Below, in pieces: positions 37,391-49,700 of a stretch of 64,000 nt of DNA; position 1 is the stretch's first letter; each line of letters opens with the position of its first letter. The stretch comes from Plutella xylostella (taxonomy: Eukaryota > Arthropoda > Insecta > Lepidoptera > Plutellidae). The position numbers were made by a program, and so were the translations under genes. The stretch lies in NCBI RefSeq assembly GCF_932276165.1, contig NC_064009.1:1922001-1986000 (forward strand), written 5' to 3'. The notes below the pieces were generated by a model. The model was not told the origin of the DNA. It saw only the letters and a list, made by a program, of their open reading frames with translations, and ran no database searches.

Positions 37391-37566
37391 GATTATCTAT
37401 TCTTGGACCAACAGAGCGCCTATCTCAGCTATTGCAACACCCAGGCTTGCTACTCCAGTTTACTCGGGAGCTAGGCGGGCTGAGCTGAAATCAACAGGAT
37501 ATGTACAAAGGTTCCACTCGAGAGAGCCACGTACAGGAACTTCGCCCCCTCTCAGAATAGAATAGA
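37391..37566 (+). pseudogene. LINE C-terminus with stop codon and 3' UTR, 13-bp duplication
   Basis: The frame reads RLSILGPTERLSQLLQHPGL then LLQFTRELGGLS and a stop. It is homologous to the fragment at 31660. The 3' UTR AAAGGTTCCACTCGAGAGAG and (AATAG)n tail are the same as in SINE family 2. The exact flanking repeat ATCGCATTCTATA is at 37378-37390 and 37567-37579. Confidence 0.85.
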
Positions 37567-38199
37567 ATAGAATCGCATTCTATAATAAATGTTTTCCAAT
37601 TTTCCGAAAACAAAAGAAAGTACATAGGGATTATTTACTTAGTCTTACGGTCGGGTGCATCCAACTTCAAAGAAGGGGCCCCCTGCTTGTTAACTAACTT
37701 CAGTACCGACTACCTATCTGCATTTTTATTTAACTTTCGATAAAACTTTGTGCCCCCGGTACCATGGAAGTATGAAATAATGGACAAGTAAGATTCCAAT
37801 AAATAAAACAAGTTTTTAATATAAACTGACTTTGCAAAAAATTACATATCACATAAAGACACATTTCAATCAAAATTCATTCACAAAATATTGGTCAAAA
37901 ATGTTAAACAGAATTGAAAAAGAAAAGGATTGCAGTATGGATAAAACAGCCAGACTTTAACCGCTACAGGCTAACTGGTAGATAATACTTTTAAATCATT
38001 ATGTACTTATAATGTTTCTAATACTTAATAGGTTTTCTGTAAAACTCGCGATAGCCTTAATAATCGAATGTTTATAATATATCACAAATTGTGCCGTAAT
38101 ATTCATTACATTCGTACTTCAATGTGGAACATTCCATTTTTTCGTAGAAAATTAATAAGGGAACGCGCTCAGTTAATAACAGCGGTGCGCTCATTTGTA

Positions 38200-38242
38200 G
38201 GGGGGAGGGGGGGGAGGGGGGTCTAAGGGAGGGAGAGGTGGG
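38200..38242 (+). other. G-rich tract, strong G-quadruplex pattern
   Basis: Runs of 6, 8 and 6 G separated by single A, then two GGG runs within 12 bases. This is the densest G tract in the window. Confidence 0.7.
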
Positions 38243-38297
38243 CAAATATTAGTGATGGGACGACAGAAAAGTCTCGATCGAAAACGGCAATCTCCAA

Positions 38298-38443
38298 ATG
38301 CCAGTTTCAATAACTCTATCTGTCGATAACTCACAGTTTACGCACACTCACATACTTACGACTTTAAACCATAAAAAGCATTCTGTCAAAATTGTATGAA
38401 AGTAACTTCTGTCAGTCATCGATCGAGTTATTGAAACTGGCAG
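38298..38443. mobile_element. MITE, CTGCCAGTTTCAATAACTC family, copy 2
   Basis: TGCCAGTTTCAATAACTC at the left and GAGTTATTGAAACTGGCA at the right are perfect inverses. The 146-bp body is non-coding. Confidence 0.85.
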
Positions 38444-40591
38444 TAAGGCCTTAAAAGCATCAAGTCGGTTATATTCCAAAATACAGTAATTAGAGTTTTC
38501 TTACAGACTCTAGAAAGCAGGTTCCGCAAACACTGTATAGATAAACTTGATTAAAAAAAACATAAGCTTTGATTGTAAATATACCCTGAAGGTTTATTAA
38601 AAAGTATTTGTTCCTCATAATTACTATATAATTTCGAGCGACGTTTTATTTTTAAGCCGGTACATCACTATTATTCAGTAAAACGGTTTCCGTCAAATAT
38701 TCGCATAGTTTGGCTTTCCTAGGGGAGCGTTTTTTTATATTTTCTTATGAAACTCTCTTATTTGAGGGATGCCGAAATTAAAATTATGTTGCTGACTTAG
38801 TTACAGTGTTTTAATTAAAATAATGATTCAGTTAGTTAAAAGTTTTATTTACTAAGCGATAGCTAGGTAATTGAAGTAGGTATATTATAATTATGATACC
38901 TGATTATTACCTACTGATATTTTCATTGTAGGTTATCCTGACTTTCAAATTTAGATAGCACATGAGTTCATCCAAATAGCAGCTGCTAGATCCACAGTTT
39001 AACCTTTACTGGTAGGACAAATACATTTATTTTGTTTTGATTTGATATTGACATGCTTTTAAACTACTGGAACTATTGGACTAATGAATTCTTTAGACAT
39101 AAGGAATTTAAGTACAATAAGTATACCATGACTAGCCCTTCGGGGTAAACAGTTAACAGTTTAGAAGGTACAATAATATTACAGCCGTGAGTTTCAACTT
39201 TTAAAAGAAAACGAAAAAAATACCTAAATAAAAAATAACGTTTAAAAGTCTCACGTTTTTCTGCACACAGAAACTATTTATCTCAAAAAAAGTTAACACT
39301 ATCAACACTACACTATTTAAAATACATCTACCGTGATATTATTAAGTATCGCAAACCAAAAAACCAACCCAAACCCGAGCAAAAAAACACTTAGCTGTGA
39401 CTTTAAAAAAACATTCACACAGGGATGAAAGTAAAGTCAATAGAAAGAAATAAAAGAAAAAATGCATCATAATTTTTGGGTGCCCTTGAGATGGGATAGG
39501 GTGTTATTTTTTACCTGTTTTTTTCCTGATCAATTATTTATTGAAAGGTATTGTTGTGTTCTGAATGTTGGCTTGCTTACGGCACGAGTTCAAGATTATT
39601 GACAATAAGATCAATAACGTATTTGTTACATTTCAGTTAACAATTCATTTTATATGCTAATCTTTATTGGATTTAATAAAGTCAAACATTTTTAGTCAAT
39701 TTTAGAATAAAAAGACACTATAATGTCGATATACTCGTAGGTACATTGATACAAATATATTTTCATAATTGGTTACTTCGAACTTCAGCATTTCTTGGAT
39801 GCCTAGGCCTACATTAAATTAAAAAAAATATATATGCCAATGTAAAAAATAACATATTCTAATTTCAAATACCTACTGAGCAAGCAGCATTCAGAAACTC
39901 CGTTCGATTTTCAAACTAGCGCAGTGACTGCTGGCTGGTGGCGTTTTCTTCTTTTTTCCCACCACAGAGGTAAATGTCCAGTAAGCCAGTGCCCTAGGGA
40001 GCCGCAACCTTGGGGCCGAACAGGTTTCATAACTGAACCTAGGTACCGGTGGCAACCGGTTTTGTGAACTTGAACTTTTGTGTGCGATTGTACTCGCCTC
40101 CCGTTTGCACTTACGCGCTGAACTGTATGTGCGGTGCGGATTAGGATGTGATAAATTTGAATATTCTGATTATTGGTTATAATTTTTTTACGTTATTATA
40201 CTAGGTATAATGTTATTGTCGAAAACGGATACTGAGATGTGAGCTTTCAAATTCATCAACTTTTATAACCGTTGTGTAGAGTTCTGATAGTATTGAAAAA
40301 TCTAAAGAATGGTACAAAAATGTAAACCCTATAAGAAGGTACTAACTTATATAATACACATTTATCATTTCTTTTAATTACCATATTATTACTTAAGTAG
40401 CGGCCATTGTAGTAGGTTGTAACCTCTTCACTAAGTCTTCCACAGTATTCTAGAACTTACTGCCTTCATTATAAGTTAGTAAATTGTAGCTCACACATTT
40501 ATTAAGAGAGAGTTCTAATTAATGATTGTTTAGTTGGCCACTCCTCCTTCATATTACAAGTATGGTTTTTATGTTATGTTACATACAGACG
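38444..40591. other. Non-coding, no recognised gene
   Basis: AT-rich with a somewhat GC-richer strip at 39890-40130 that shows no convincing exon. Confidence 0.4.
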
Positions 40592-40627
40592 AATTGAGAA
40601 CCTCCTCCTTCGAAGTCGGTTAAAACA
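40592..40627. repeat. Fragment of a dispersed repeat end (GAATTGAGAACCTCCTCC)
   Basis: GAATTGAGAACCTCCTCCTT followed by GAAGTCGGTTAAAA is a word I recognise as a frequent lepidopteran repeat terminus. Only the end is visible here. A shorter GAAGTCGGTTA word is at 13055. Confidence 0.45.
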
Positions 40628-40795
40628 ATAGGTACAGGGTGCAATTTTATCCCTCTAAGGCTACTTTTATACAGGGTTTAGCAAAAATTCTATAGTTTTT
40701 TCAGGATGACCTCTTGAGTCATGGGGTGACCAATTACCCATACCACTTTTGCAACAACTTGTATATCTATCCTTCTCTGCAACACTTATAACCAA

Positions 40796-41005
40796 CTAGC
40801 TGTTCCCTCAAGCTTCACTTCGCCTTAAAAAGTTTTCCCATGGGAATTCCGGGATAAAAAGTAGCCTATTTTCTTTCTCAGGGTCTAGACCATAATATGT
40901 ATACCAAATTTCATTCAAATCCGTTCAGTAGTTTTGGCGTGAAAGAGTAACAGACAGACAGACAGACAGACACAGTTACTTTCGCATTTATAATATTAGT
41001 TAGGA
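40796..41005 (-). mobile_element. Helitron-like non-autonomous element, (GACA)6
   Basis: Minus-strand ends are TCCTAACTAATATT and CTAG, with A/T flanks. It shows CTTCGCCTTAAAAAGTTTTC and GGGATAAAAAGTAGCCTA as in the copy at 22357, but the GACA array is short. Confidence 0.75.
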
Positions 41006-42028
41006 TGGGATTAGGATAAACCATAGGTACGATTCAATGACCGAAAACTTATCACAGTCAAATAAAAAGTAAGAGGGCCTACATATCTCCCTTGATAGCA
41101 GTTAAATCTTAGTTAAAGATTTACGGCCCATTTGTGCCTACTTTGTCAGATAAGTATTTTCCGAATGAAAAGAGAAAGTAAAGATTAAAAGATATCATGT
41201 TTCTTTTCAGAGGGGACTTTTAGAAGTATAATTTTATTGATAGAGACTTATTTATGACCGATAGTAACTGTTTTTTTTTATTTTTTATGGATTAATTTAA
41301 ATAGAAAAATATCTGGTATTTTAATTGCTTACATTAGAAAGCCATTTCCGACCAAGCATCTTTTCTTTAGCTCTTTCAGAGTCCTAGGTTGTAAAACTAG
41401 GTTTAGAAATTGCACATACAGGTTTTAACTGTAAAAGTTTTAAGTAAAAAGCTGCGTATGTTGATTTGATACATAAAGCAGCTAGCTATTGCAAAATACC
41501 TTCAAACATAAATAGCTATAGGTAAATCTCAAGAATCGTATTTAATTCACAAAGCCGTAAAAAACAAAATTGAAACACGTAATTTTCTATCCCCGTAGGC
41601 ACATTCATTAGCAAACATAATAAGAATTCACCCTAAAATATACGTAAAAATATATACAAAAATCCCCTGTGGAAATAAATGGAAAACTTCATTAGTCCAA
41701 CATCTAAGGATTCTTAACGTATATAAAAATCATTTAAATTAAGATGTCAGTCACTCTCGTTATTTCAGTCCCCTAAAAAGTTGTGTGAAAAAAAATGGTT
41801 GCTGTTAAAAAAAACGTGGGGTTAGGGTTCCACCCCCACAGTTTTTTTCCATCACTCACCCTATTTTTTATCTCATTTGATTCGCGGTATATTATGTGAG
41901 GATTTATAGGTAATGTAGAGGGAATAAATACCTATAGGTACTTAGTAAGTGGGTTCTTTACAACTTGTAAAAAGTTTAGGTAGATAAGGTATTACTTGAA
42001 TATCATTTTATGTAAATATAGGTACACC
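41006..42028. other. Non-coding, no recognised gene
   Basis: No supportable ORF or repeat. Confidence 0.4.
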
Positions 42029-42275
42029 AAGTTGCTGTTTCGGCTGCAGTCGGTAAGGCTAGTCGAGGTTTTTGGGCAGCTTGAAATCATCTGACAGTCG
42101 GATGGACCACATACTCGACAACTCTCTCAGCACATCCCAACAGAAGCAAGCTTGTGTTTGGTGGACCAACCCGCACTAGGCCAGCGTGGTGGACTAGGCC
42201 TAAAACCCTCCCTTCATTGGAAGGAGACCCGTGCCCCAGCAGTGGGGACGTTATAGGTTGTGATGATGACGATAG
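42029..42275 (+). mobile_element. 5S-like-head SINE, diverged truncated copy
   Basis: Begins in GTTGCTGTTTCGGCTGCAGT and ends GTGCCCCAGCAGTGGGGACG plus TGATGATGACG. It has more substitutions and small indels than 23131 and 27492, so it is older. Confidence 0.75.
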
Positions 42276-43447
42276 ATACACTATTTTTTTTTAATTGTTT
42301 TTGCTGTTGGGTATTACTATTCTAGGTGCTGTCTTGTTTTAACAGTTTTTGTCATTGTGTGTTATTTCCTATAAGTACATACACATAATGATCTTATTTT
42401 AAACAAAAGATTATTTTATGTTAACATATAGATAATAACTTAAGCCTTATAAAACCAAAACAGACCGCAAACACCAATTCAACTTACATTTGAAAAAATA
42501 TGTGTCTCAAAAATCTTCTTCAAAAATGTTGCCTAGCCTATTGTGACTAAAAAAAACCGCCCAACTTATACACTTCAAACACGGGGAGAGGGCGGCGGGG
42601 GAGGGGACTGACATGGGGTGTAAAGAGGCCGCCATTTTAACTCGCCCTTGCGTTCGGAAATTGATTCGTATTACGAAATTATTGCTTTATCATAATCCAC
42701 TTTTAAACTGCTGGCTGGTTTCTCGGCGTTGCAGATGTGTTTTTGAAATTGGAATTGTTTTTGATTGAGCTCTTTTGTTTTTAATTCTATTTTTGAAACA
42801 GATTTACCAATAGGTAATTATTAATTGCTTCATAAAACTTGATGTACTTAAATGAAAACAGTGTTCCAACATTTATCAGAATGCAATGTTACTACTATCG
42901 TAGTTTTTGAGCCGTAATTCAGCCATACTGGCATATTATGCAGCAATTTATTACACAATATACTACGGGTATTATGCTTTACTAAACCATAAACCAGTCA
43001 ATATTTCCATAAAAAGGTAGAATAAGTTCCACACATACTCTTGTGAATAAATAATGTGTGTGATTGTGTGTGTGTGTGTGTGTGTGTGAATGTGTGTGGA
43101 GAATCTTTGACGTTATCAAGTAAGTACTTGATCGATGCGACATCGTTCACCTCTTCAGTACTGCATTTACTGAAGGAGTGTTCAGACTTCAGGGTTTACT
43201 TGAAAGTCCTTAAAATAAAGAGGTGCGAATTATACCTTTAGGAAATAAGTAGCTTTAGCCACCGAGCTTTGACTATATGCCCTATAACTTTTTCCTGTGA
43301 ATAATATAAAGTAATTATTAAATTATTTCAACCATTATAAATGGTACTAACCATTTGAAACCACTCAAAATGCAGGTTTTTTTAGTCTTTAATATTGAAA
43401 TGACATTAAAAGTACTCTTATTCAGGAATATTTAATGTGCCCACTAA
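42276..43447. other. Non-coding; G-rich block and GT microsatellite
   Basis: A G-rich block at 42582-42618 sits just before CCGCCATTTTAACTCGCC. A (GT)n microsatellite with interruptions spans 43050-43098. No gene recognised; the ORF at 43056 starts in the GT repeat. Confidence 0.5.
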
Positions 43448-43569
43448 CTGCCACTTTCTATAACTCTATCTACCGATGACTGGTTACTTTCATAAGATTT
43501 TGACAGGTTGTAACTTTTGATGTGTCAAAATAGTATGAAATAGATAGAGTTAAGTATAGAAACTGGCAG
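43448..43569. mobile_element. MITE, CTGCCAGTTTC family, copy 3, TAA duplication
   Basis: CTGCCACTTTCTATAACTC and GAAACTGGCAG are inverted. TAA is duplicated on both sides (43445-43447, 43570-43572), which assigns the family to the Harbinger-like type. Confidence 0.8.
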
Positions 43570-44443
43570 TAAATAATTTAATAATTACTCAAAATGTTAA
43601 TTTCACATCCAAAAGATCGTCACACACCTCTTCAATGTTGGGCATCTTATAAATTTTGTAGTTTGTGTAACCTTTTATAATATAGATTTTTCAAAATAAC
43701 TGACTTTTTTATGTACGTATAATTTAACCACCACCTTGGATAAGTAACTTCTACATTATTAGGTATTTGAGCAATACTACGGAATCATCCAGCTATCAAC
43801 ACACTGCATCTCATACTTGAGTCCTGCTTAAAACTGAATTTATCAGTTTTAAAACCGGCAAGAACTGCAAAATAACCAACGATATTTTAATTCATAATTT
43901 CGTATATTGTTAATCTAAAAACAAAACATTCAAATGCAGCAGCGATCATGTTCACAACTTCACACGCCACTGCCCTAAACAGTCGGGCAAGTAGCCGCAG
44001 GGTGTGAACGCGGCACAAGCCGAGTATTGTAGGGGCGCGCCCCCCTCTGTGGGGAGGACACACCCCCTGGCTCGCGGTGTAGTAGAGCGGATGAGGGGTA
44101 GGGATGAAGTGTAGTGTTTGGAGTTGGATTATTGTTTTGTGGATTCGATGTTGAGGTGGTGATTTTGGTAGCAGTCGTGAAACGTAGATAGTATTTTTTT
44201 AAGAAGGAATTGCTGCTTATTTTTGTACCTTCGTTACAAAAGTGGTATAGAAAGCCTAAATATTTCAGAAAATGTCCTCTCTCTGTAGTATAAAAGTGAC
44301 CTGACCTGATCGCGCGGAAACCTGGCCAATGGACATCTAGAATTAGCACTTCCAGATGTGTGGCTGGCTGTTGCTGGGCAAAGCACAATGCACCATCCTG
44401 AGAAATGGTACTTACAACTTTACAAGCTTAAAGCTTGTATATA
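43570..44443. other. Non-coding; one unrecognised antisense ORF
   Basis: The 137-codon minus-strand ORF at 43975-44388 is the longest outside the lipases. Its translation is low in similarity to anything I know and has a Pro/Thr/Asn-rich middle. It lies partly in a C/G-rich block (44030-44085). I do not call it a gene. Confidence 0.35.
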
Positions 44444-44497
44444 CACAAAGATTTCATTCAAGAGAGACAGATGTAGGCACAGACACCCCCACATCCT
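44444..44497 (+). mobile_element. 3'-end fragment of SINE family 2
   Basis: CACAAAGATTTCATTCAAGA followed by GAGACAG and ACACCCCCACA matches the common SINE/LINE 3' end with about 20% change. It abuts a Helitron-like element. Confidence 0.5.
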
Positions 44498-44504
44498 AAT
44501 CCTA

Positions 44505-44707
44505 TCCTAACTAATATTATTAATGCGAAAGTAACTGTGTCTGTCTGTCTGTCTGTTACTCTTTCACGTCAGAACTACTGAATGGATTTGAATGAAATTT
44601 GGTATAGATACGGTCTTGACCCTAGGAAAGAACATAGGCTACTTTTTATCCCGGAATTCCCACGGGATAACTTTTTAAGGCGAAGCGAAGCGTGCGGGAA
44701 CAGGTAG
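44505..44707 (+). mobile_element. Helitron-like non-autonomous element, (TGTC)4
   Basis: Starts TCCTAACTAATATTATTAAT and ends GGGAACAGGTAG, where the terminal CTAG is mutated. TTTTATCCCGGAATTCCCAC in the middle is typical of the family. Confidence 0.7.
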
Positions 44708-46570
44708 TAGAATATAATAGAATTAAATAGAATAGAGCTAAAAAATATGTAGTAATTAAAATTAACTATTTATTTTAATTACCTTTTGATTCTACTACTT
44801 ATTATCTTGTTCATTATATCAATAACCATAATTTGAAGCAACTTCAAAATATTAATTATCTTTATTACCGACTAATTAAAATAATAAAAAAACCACCTAC
44901 CCCGCGCTACGCCACCGCGAGCCGAGCTCCTTGCAAGCCGGGGGCCGCCCCCCGCTTTCTTTCTCTTATTTCCACACTTTTTTCCGCCGCCATTTTTACC
45001 GCGCCTGCGCCCTCTGGCGGAGGGAAAAGAAGACAGAGGGAAGGAAAATGGTAGGCGTAGGTATTTGTGTGTGATTTGGGGTGGACAAGTTGGGGTACTT
45101 TACCCTACCTTCTACGTGTCGCGGGGTTGTAGGTTCGGGTGGTCTTTGAAGATGTATTGTGTTTCTTTGTTTATTGATGGAAAAATATATTTGAAAATGT
45201 TTTATTTTCGATGTCGTAGTAAATTACTTAGTAGGAATCCGAGATAGTATAGAATAGTATTTTTTCAGCCTCTTAAGCAAGGAATCTACCTAGTCGGTAG
45301 GTAGATTATGAATACAGTTCCAGTGGTTCCATTACTGATAAAAATCTCAAAAATTTACTTCATTCGTGCAACATTTAAGATAGGTAAGTATATCAAACAA
45401 GTATCACATTACTTTACACATAAAATTATTTAAAAAAAATACCTATTTGTAGTAACGAATTTAACAAACGACATACAAACCCTTTGTAAGACCTATGAAG
45501 TTATTCATGGAGGAATAGGAGGAAAAAAATGTTTGCGGGTTATTCATAAGAAAGAAATACGCTCAGGTAAATAGGTACCTTTCTATTAGCCCCCTAAACC
45601 TAATCCCAATATCCTTAACGGGGGATTCCCCAGTTCCCAGTATCCGTTAACTCAATATCCGGTGTAGGATTGCCGCGCGCGCGCACCGGAAGTGGCCACC
45701 GGAAGTCATTGCGACACGCGCTTCCGCCCGCCATCACAACGCCTTATCCCGTTAGTAATGAATGGACTAATTGCTATTGGGTCTGGATAATGGACTTTAC
45801 ATGGCTTTGACATAATAAATACTTCTAAAAAACTAAAATTCTTCTTCTAACTCGTAAAGCCGATTTCACCGACAGAGATAGAATAGAATCTAGAAGTATT
45901 CACCATTATTTTAAAAGCCATTAAAGTTTATTAAATTGAGAATACCCTTGTTTATTTTACTGTCACTAATGGGACTCTAAAATAGAACCTCTTTCACGGT
46001 GTATACCTTTAAAAATGTCCAACCCACTGAGCTAACGAAAAATTTTGGCAAACAAAAGATAGCCAGTATGACTTGGACGGTCAGCCTCGAGAATTACCTT
46101 AGAAAAGGTTGAGGAGCCATGGGTCGTAGTATAATGGATGGTACACAGACGGTCAACTAAGGTCGAAAAAGAAAAAGTAAATCAAAAGAGTCTCTCAACT
46201 GGAAATTGATCTTAAATAACCTGGCCGAAGTGAAAAACATTGGGGAAAGAAGCTAGTAGAAGTTTTTTTTAGGTAAATAACTGTAAGAAGCGGTTGAATC
46301 TCTTGAAATCAGACACAATATAAATCTATTGTTGTCAGCCGCGATATCGCGACTTCGGGATGCAAAACGATTACGACATAGGTAGCTGCATTTCAGGAAA
46401 ATTTACACGAAATAAGGTTTCTCTGTAGATATGTTAGTAGCACCTCTGGCTCAATAAAGCCACTGTGCATGAAATAAATAATATAATTAAAGAAATAAAA
46501 AATGTTTTTTTTTTTACTTTAAATCCTATACGTGGTTTTTAATATTCCTTCTGAAACAGACAGACCGATA
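44708..46570. other. Non-coding with a GC island (44890-45056) and an ETS-motif cluster (45672-45706)
   Basis: The GC island holds GCCGCCATTTTTACC, then GCGCCTGCGC (NRF1-like) overlapping CGCCCTCTGGCGG (CTCF-like, 45008-45020). At 45674-45706 a CG-alternating run is followed by two ACCGGAAGT words 13 bp apart. This could be promoter or regulatory DNA. No exon is supportable; the ORFs at 44833 and 45065 lack any motif. Confidence 0.4.
46291..46371. repeat. Dispersed ~80-bp repeat, copy 1
   Basis: Shares TTGAATC, GAAATCAGACACAA, AAATCTATTGT and GATATCGCGACTTCGGGA with 52044-52120, the copy inside intron 2 of lipase A. Class unknown. Confidence 0.65.
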
Positions 46571-46783
46571 AGGTGAAGTGCGGTAATTGCAACTATCCGG
46601 TAATTGCAACTCACTTCAATAACTCCCTCTAGAGTTACTTCATTGTAAAACGACAGACTAAAATCAATTTTACATCATAAAAGTTCTACCCAAAAATGTA
46701 GATAGCGCTGATAGCTCAAGAATTGTGGGAGTTATTGAAGTGAGTTGCAATTACCGGATAGTTGCAATTACCGCACTTCACCT
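46571..46783. mobile_element. MITE with perfect 57-bp terminal inverted repeats, TA target
   Basis: 46571-46627 and 46727-46783 are exact inverse copies (outer end AGGTGAAGTGCGGTAATTGC). TA lies on each side (46569-46570, 46784-46785), as for Tc1/mariner-type elements. Each arm has an internal duplication of CGGTAATTGCAACT. The perfect arms suggest a young copy or one maintained by hairpin repair. Confidence 0.9.
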
Positions 46784-46785
46784 TA

Positions 46786-49700
46786 CAAAAAGAAGACACC
46801 CATTTTTGTTTCGATATTCTGATACTCACTTATTCATTTTTACCTTATTGCTCAATTTACCAAGGCGATAATTAACAATTTGGTTGAGTTGATGCAAAGC
46901 ATTTTCTACTACAATCTGCCAATAAAAGATAAGTTATACTCTAATATATAAAAGCACGTGTTTCAGAAAAGATAAAAATAATAAGTACGTTAGTTATTTA
47001 TAATAAAATATTTTTACATAAAAAAGACATATATCCTTAACTAGCCATGGAAGTAGAAAAAAATACCATGTAATTAGCAAACACATACTGTAAAAGATTC
47101 AGGCAAGTACCTACCAATTCTAATTTGTCTAAATTCGTTGAGACACAAAGGTGAACGGGCAAAATTACATTAATTTGTAACGTCAAAGTGTCCCAAGTTA
47201 TGCTATTAGGTTGTCACTTAGCTCGGCCCGGCTACGGTTAACCACGTTAACTGGACATCTTTGAAGTTAATTTTTCATAACCAACACTGAAAACTTTATT
47301 TTATATTCTAGCTGAATTACAAGGCACTTTTAATGGAAATTATTGTATAAAATTAGGTGCAAACTACCTTTAGATAACTCGGCTTAAGTTGAGATGAGGT
47401 TATTTTTTCTTTTGTAGTTTTAGTTTCAAAAATAAGTACTTTATAACCTAAGTAATTACATAATTATTAAAGTAGGTACTTTCTTATTTTTAAGGCGTAA
47501 CCGATAGCTCAATATTTATAAGTAAGTAAATAGCTATTATTTTTACGTCAATATTTGTATGAATATGTTAAATGTCGCATATCTGCCTACCTATTAAAAT
47601 AATGTTTACGAACATAGGCATATTATGTATCCAATGCATATATTAATCAGACTTTATTGATATGCATTTATAAAAAATATGTAGATCATATTTCAGTACG
47701 GTTAAAATTTATAAAAGTATTAATTTAACGTGTCTTTTCAATAATATTCTTGCATGCATATTGAAACACTCCATATAAAGCCATATACTTTGCAATATGT
47801 TACACATAAAATACGTTTCTTTTATACTTACGATGTTGCAAAATGTAAATTAATAACATTTCTCTTACAGATGCTATTTAACACATTTTCACAATATTAT
47901 AATAATATACAAGAAAACCAAAAACTGTTTTTAAAACGATCCAAACAGCACTGGCAAAAGTATCCCAACATATCCCTACTATCTAAATGAACAATAAACA
48001 AAAAAAAAACTAATTCTATGTCCATCGGGACAAAGGGTTTTTCAACATGCAGCAATGTGTAATTACAATATCATATTCAAATTAGGTCCAGGTGTCCGCG
48101 ATTAGAAACTAGCGCAAAAAACACCCAATACAAAACTTAAAGCAACGGTCTTTGGGTAGCTGACCTTATGTCGGGCATTAGAAATTAGAATAGGGTTCCG
48201 CTTTAAATTAAGTATTTGTTTTTGTAACGGAAAAGTATTTGTTTTAACCAGCAACTGAAATACAAGGTACTTAATATACTTTTGTTGCCTACCTGTGAAT
48301 ATAATATTTAGTTTTTTTGTTTGGTGAATTGAGCTAAAGACAGATTTGAGTATATTGCTTTTAATTTTCAGGTAAGTATTGTATAAATCTGCCGGAAATA
48401 TGGAGATTTTGCATTGGGACTAACCCCTGCCTACCTATTCCTGCTTGAGCCTGAGGTTTCACAGTCAAACTACATAAAAATCATCATCATGACATCTTAT
48501 ATCTCACTGTAAACTACGGGACTCCACACTCTAACCTAAAAACGTTGGTCTCCAAAATTAGGGGTAGTCACCCCATTGTGGTCCATTTGACCCTTCCTCT
48601 TCCGGAAGGGGCATTATTGACATTCGCTCGGATATTAATGAGATTTTTGCCCGTTTTATTAGACAAAGGATGGTCAGGTAAGCAGATGCCTGCATATTTC
48701 ATTGTTTGACGTCTGACCCGGCCCGTAGGGTGTTATTTGGCGGTCATTTGAAGTACTTTTATTATGTAACTTTTAAGTTGCGTAGTAAAAGGAATAAACG
48801 TGATTGCAAGTTTTATTCTACCAGCCAACATACATAACAACTTAACAGATATAATAAGAAATAAAATACAGTCAGATATATTTGGTCACTTGATTGTTAA
48901 CTTAATATAAATATTATTGTTAATGTAATTGTAACACGTAATTAATACACGGGCATATGTGAAGCAAGCGGATTTTTTTAGTTTTTCAACAACTATACAT
49001 ATATTATGGGTTATTACCTACTTATAATTATTAGGCAGGCAAACAGAATAAAATATTTAATTTTACTTTAAAAATCGTTATTAATTTCGTAGGCGCGTTT
49101 ACGTTTTTTACTAGAGCATGATATTTTATTATGAGGCACATAAATGCTACTTACTATAAAATAATGCGATATTTTTTCCAAAGTAGTGAAACTTATTTAA
49201 CTCTTCTAAAGGTTTTTTCCACTAGCGCCATCTACTTTATGATGTAGCAACTAACAGTAAGTAGTCTTGGTTCGGTAGCATAGCGTAATCCCCACACATT
49301 TTCTGACATCGGCATCGTGACTATTCTAAACAAGAAACTTTCCGCTAGATGTCAGTATTATAGAAATTTGTAATAGGGAATATGCAAGAGGTTCAAATAA
49401 AGGTCAAATATTATTTATAATAAACTTTGTTATTTCATAACTACGCCTCCATCAATATTTTTGATTATAATTTATTTTTGAGCAAGTAAATGAAGTTGAA
49501 AAGTACAAAAAAACTTCGGTAAATTGTAACTTCAGAGAAACTTCACCCATTTTCTTAGGGCGGATGTGAGGTCAAAATTCTTTATATATCAATCTCAGAA
49601 TAATAACTTCTTTGCGTTTACGGCGGAAGTTAAATAAATGTCAAGTGTAAACAAAGAAATGTTAATGTCACCGAGTGTTTGTGATGCTCGTTGTGATCAG

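Noticed and set aside
43975..44388. 137-codon minus-strand ORF as a gene
   Set aside because: Low-complexity, mixed GC blocks, no recognisable motif; possibly an unrecognised repeat.
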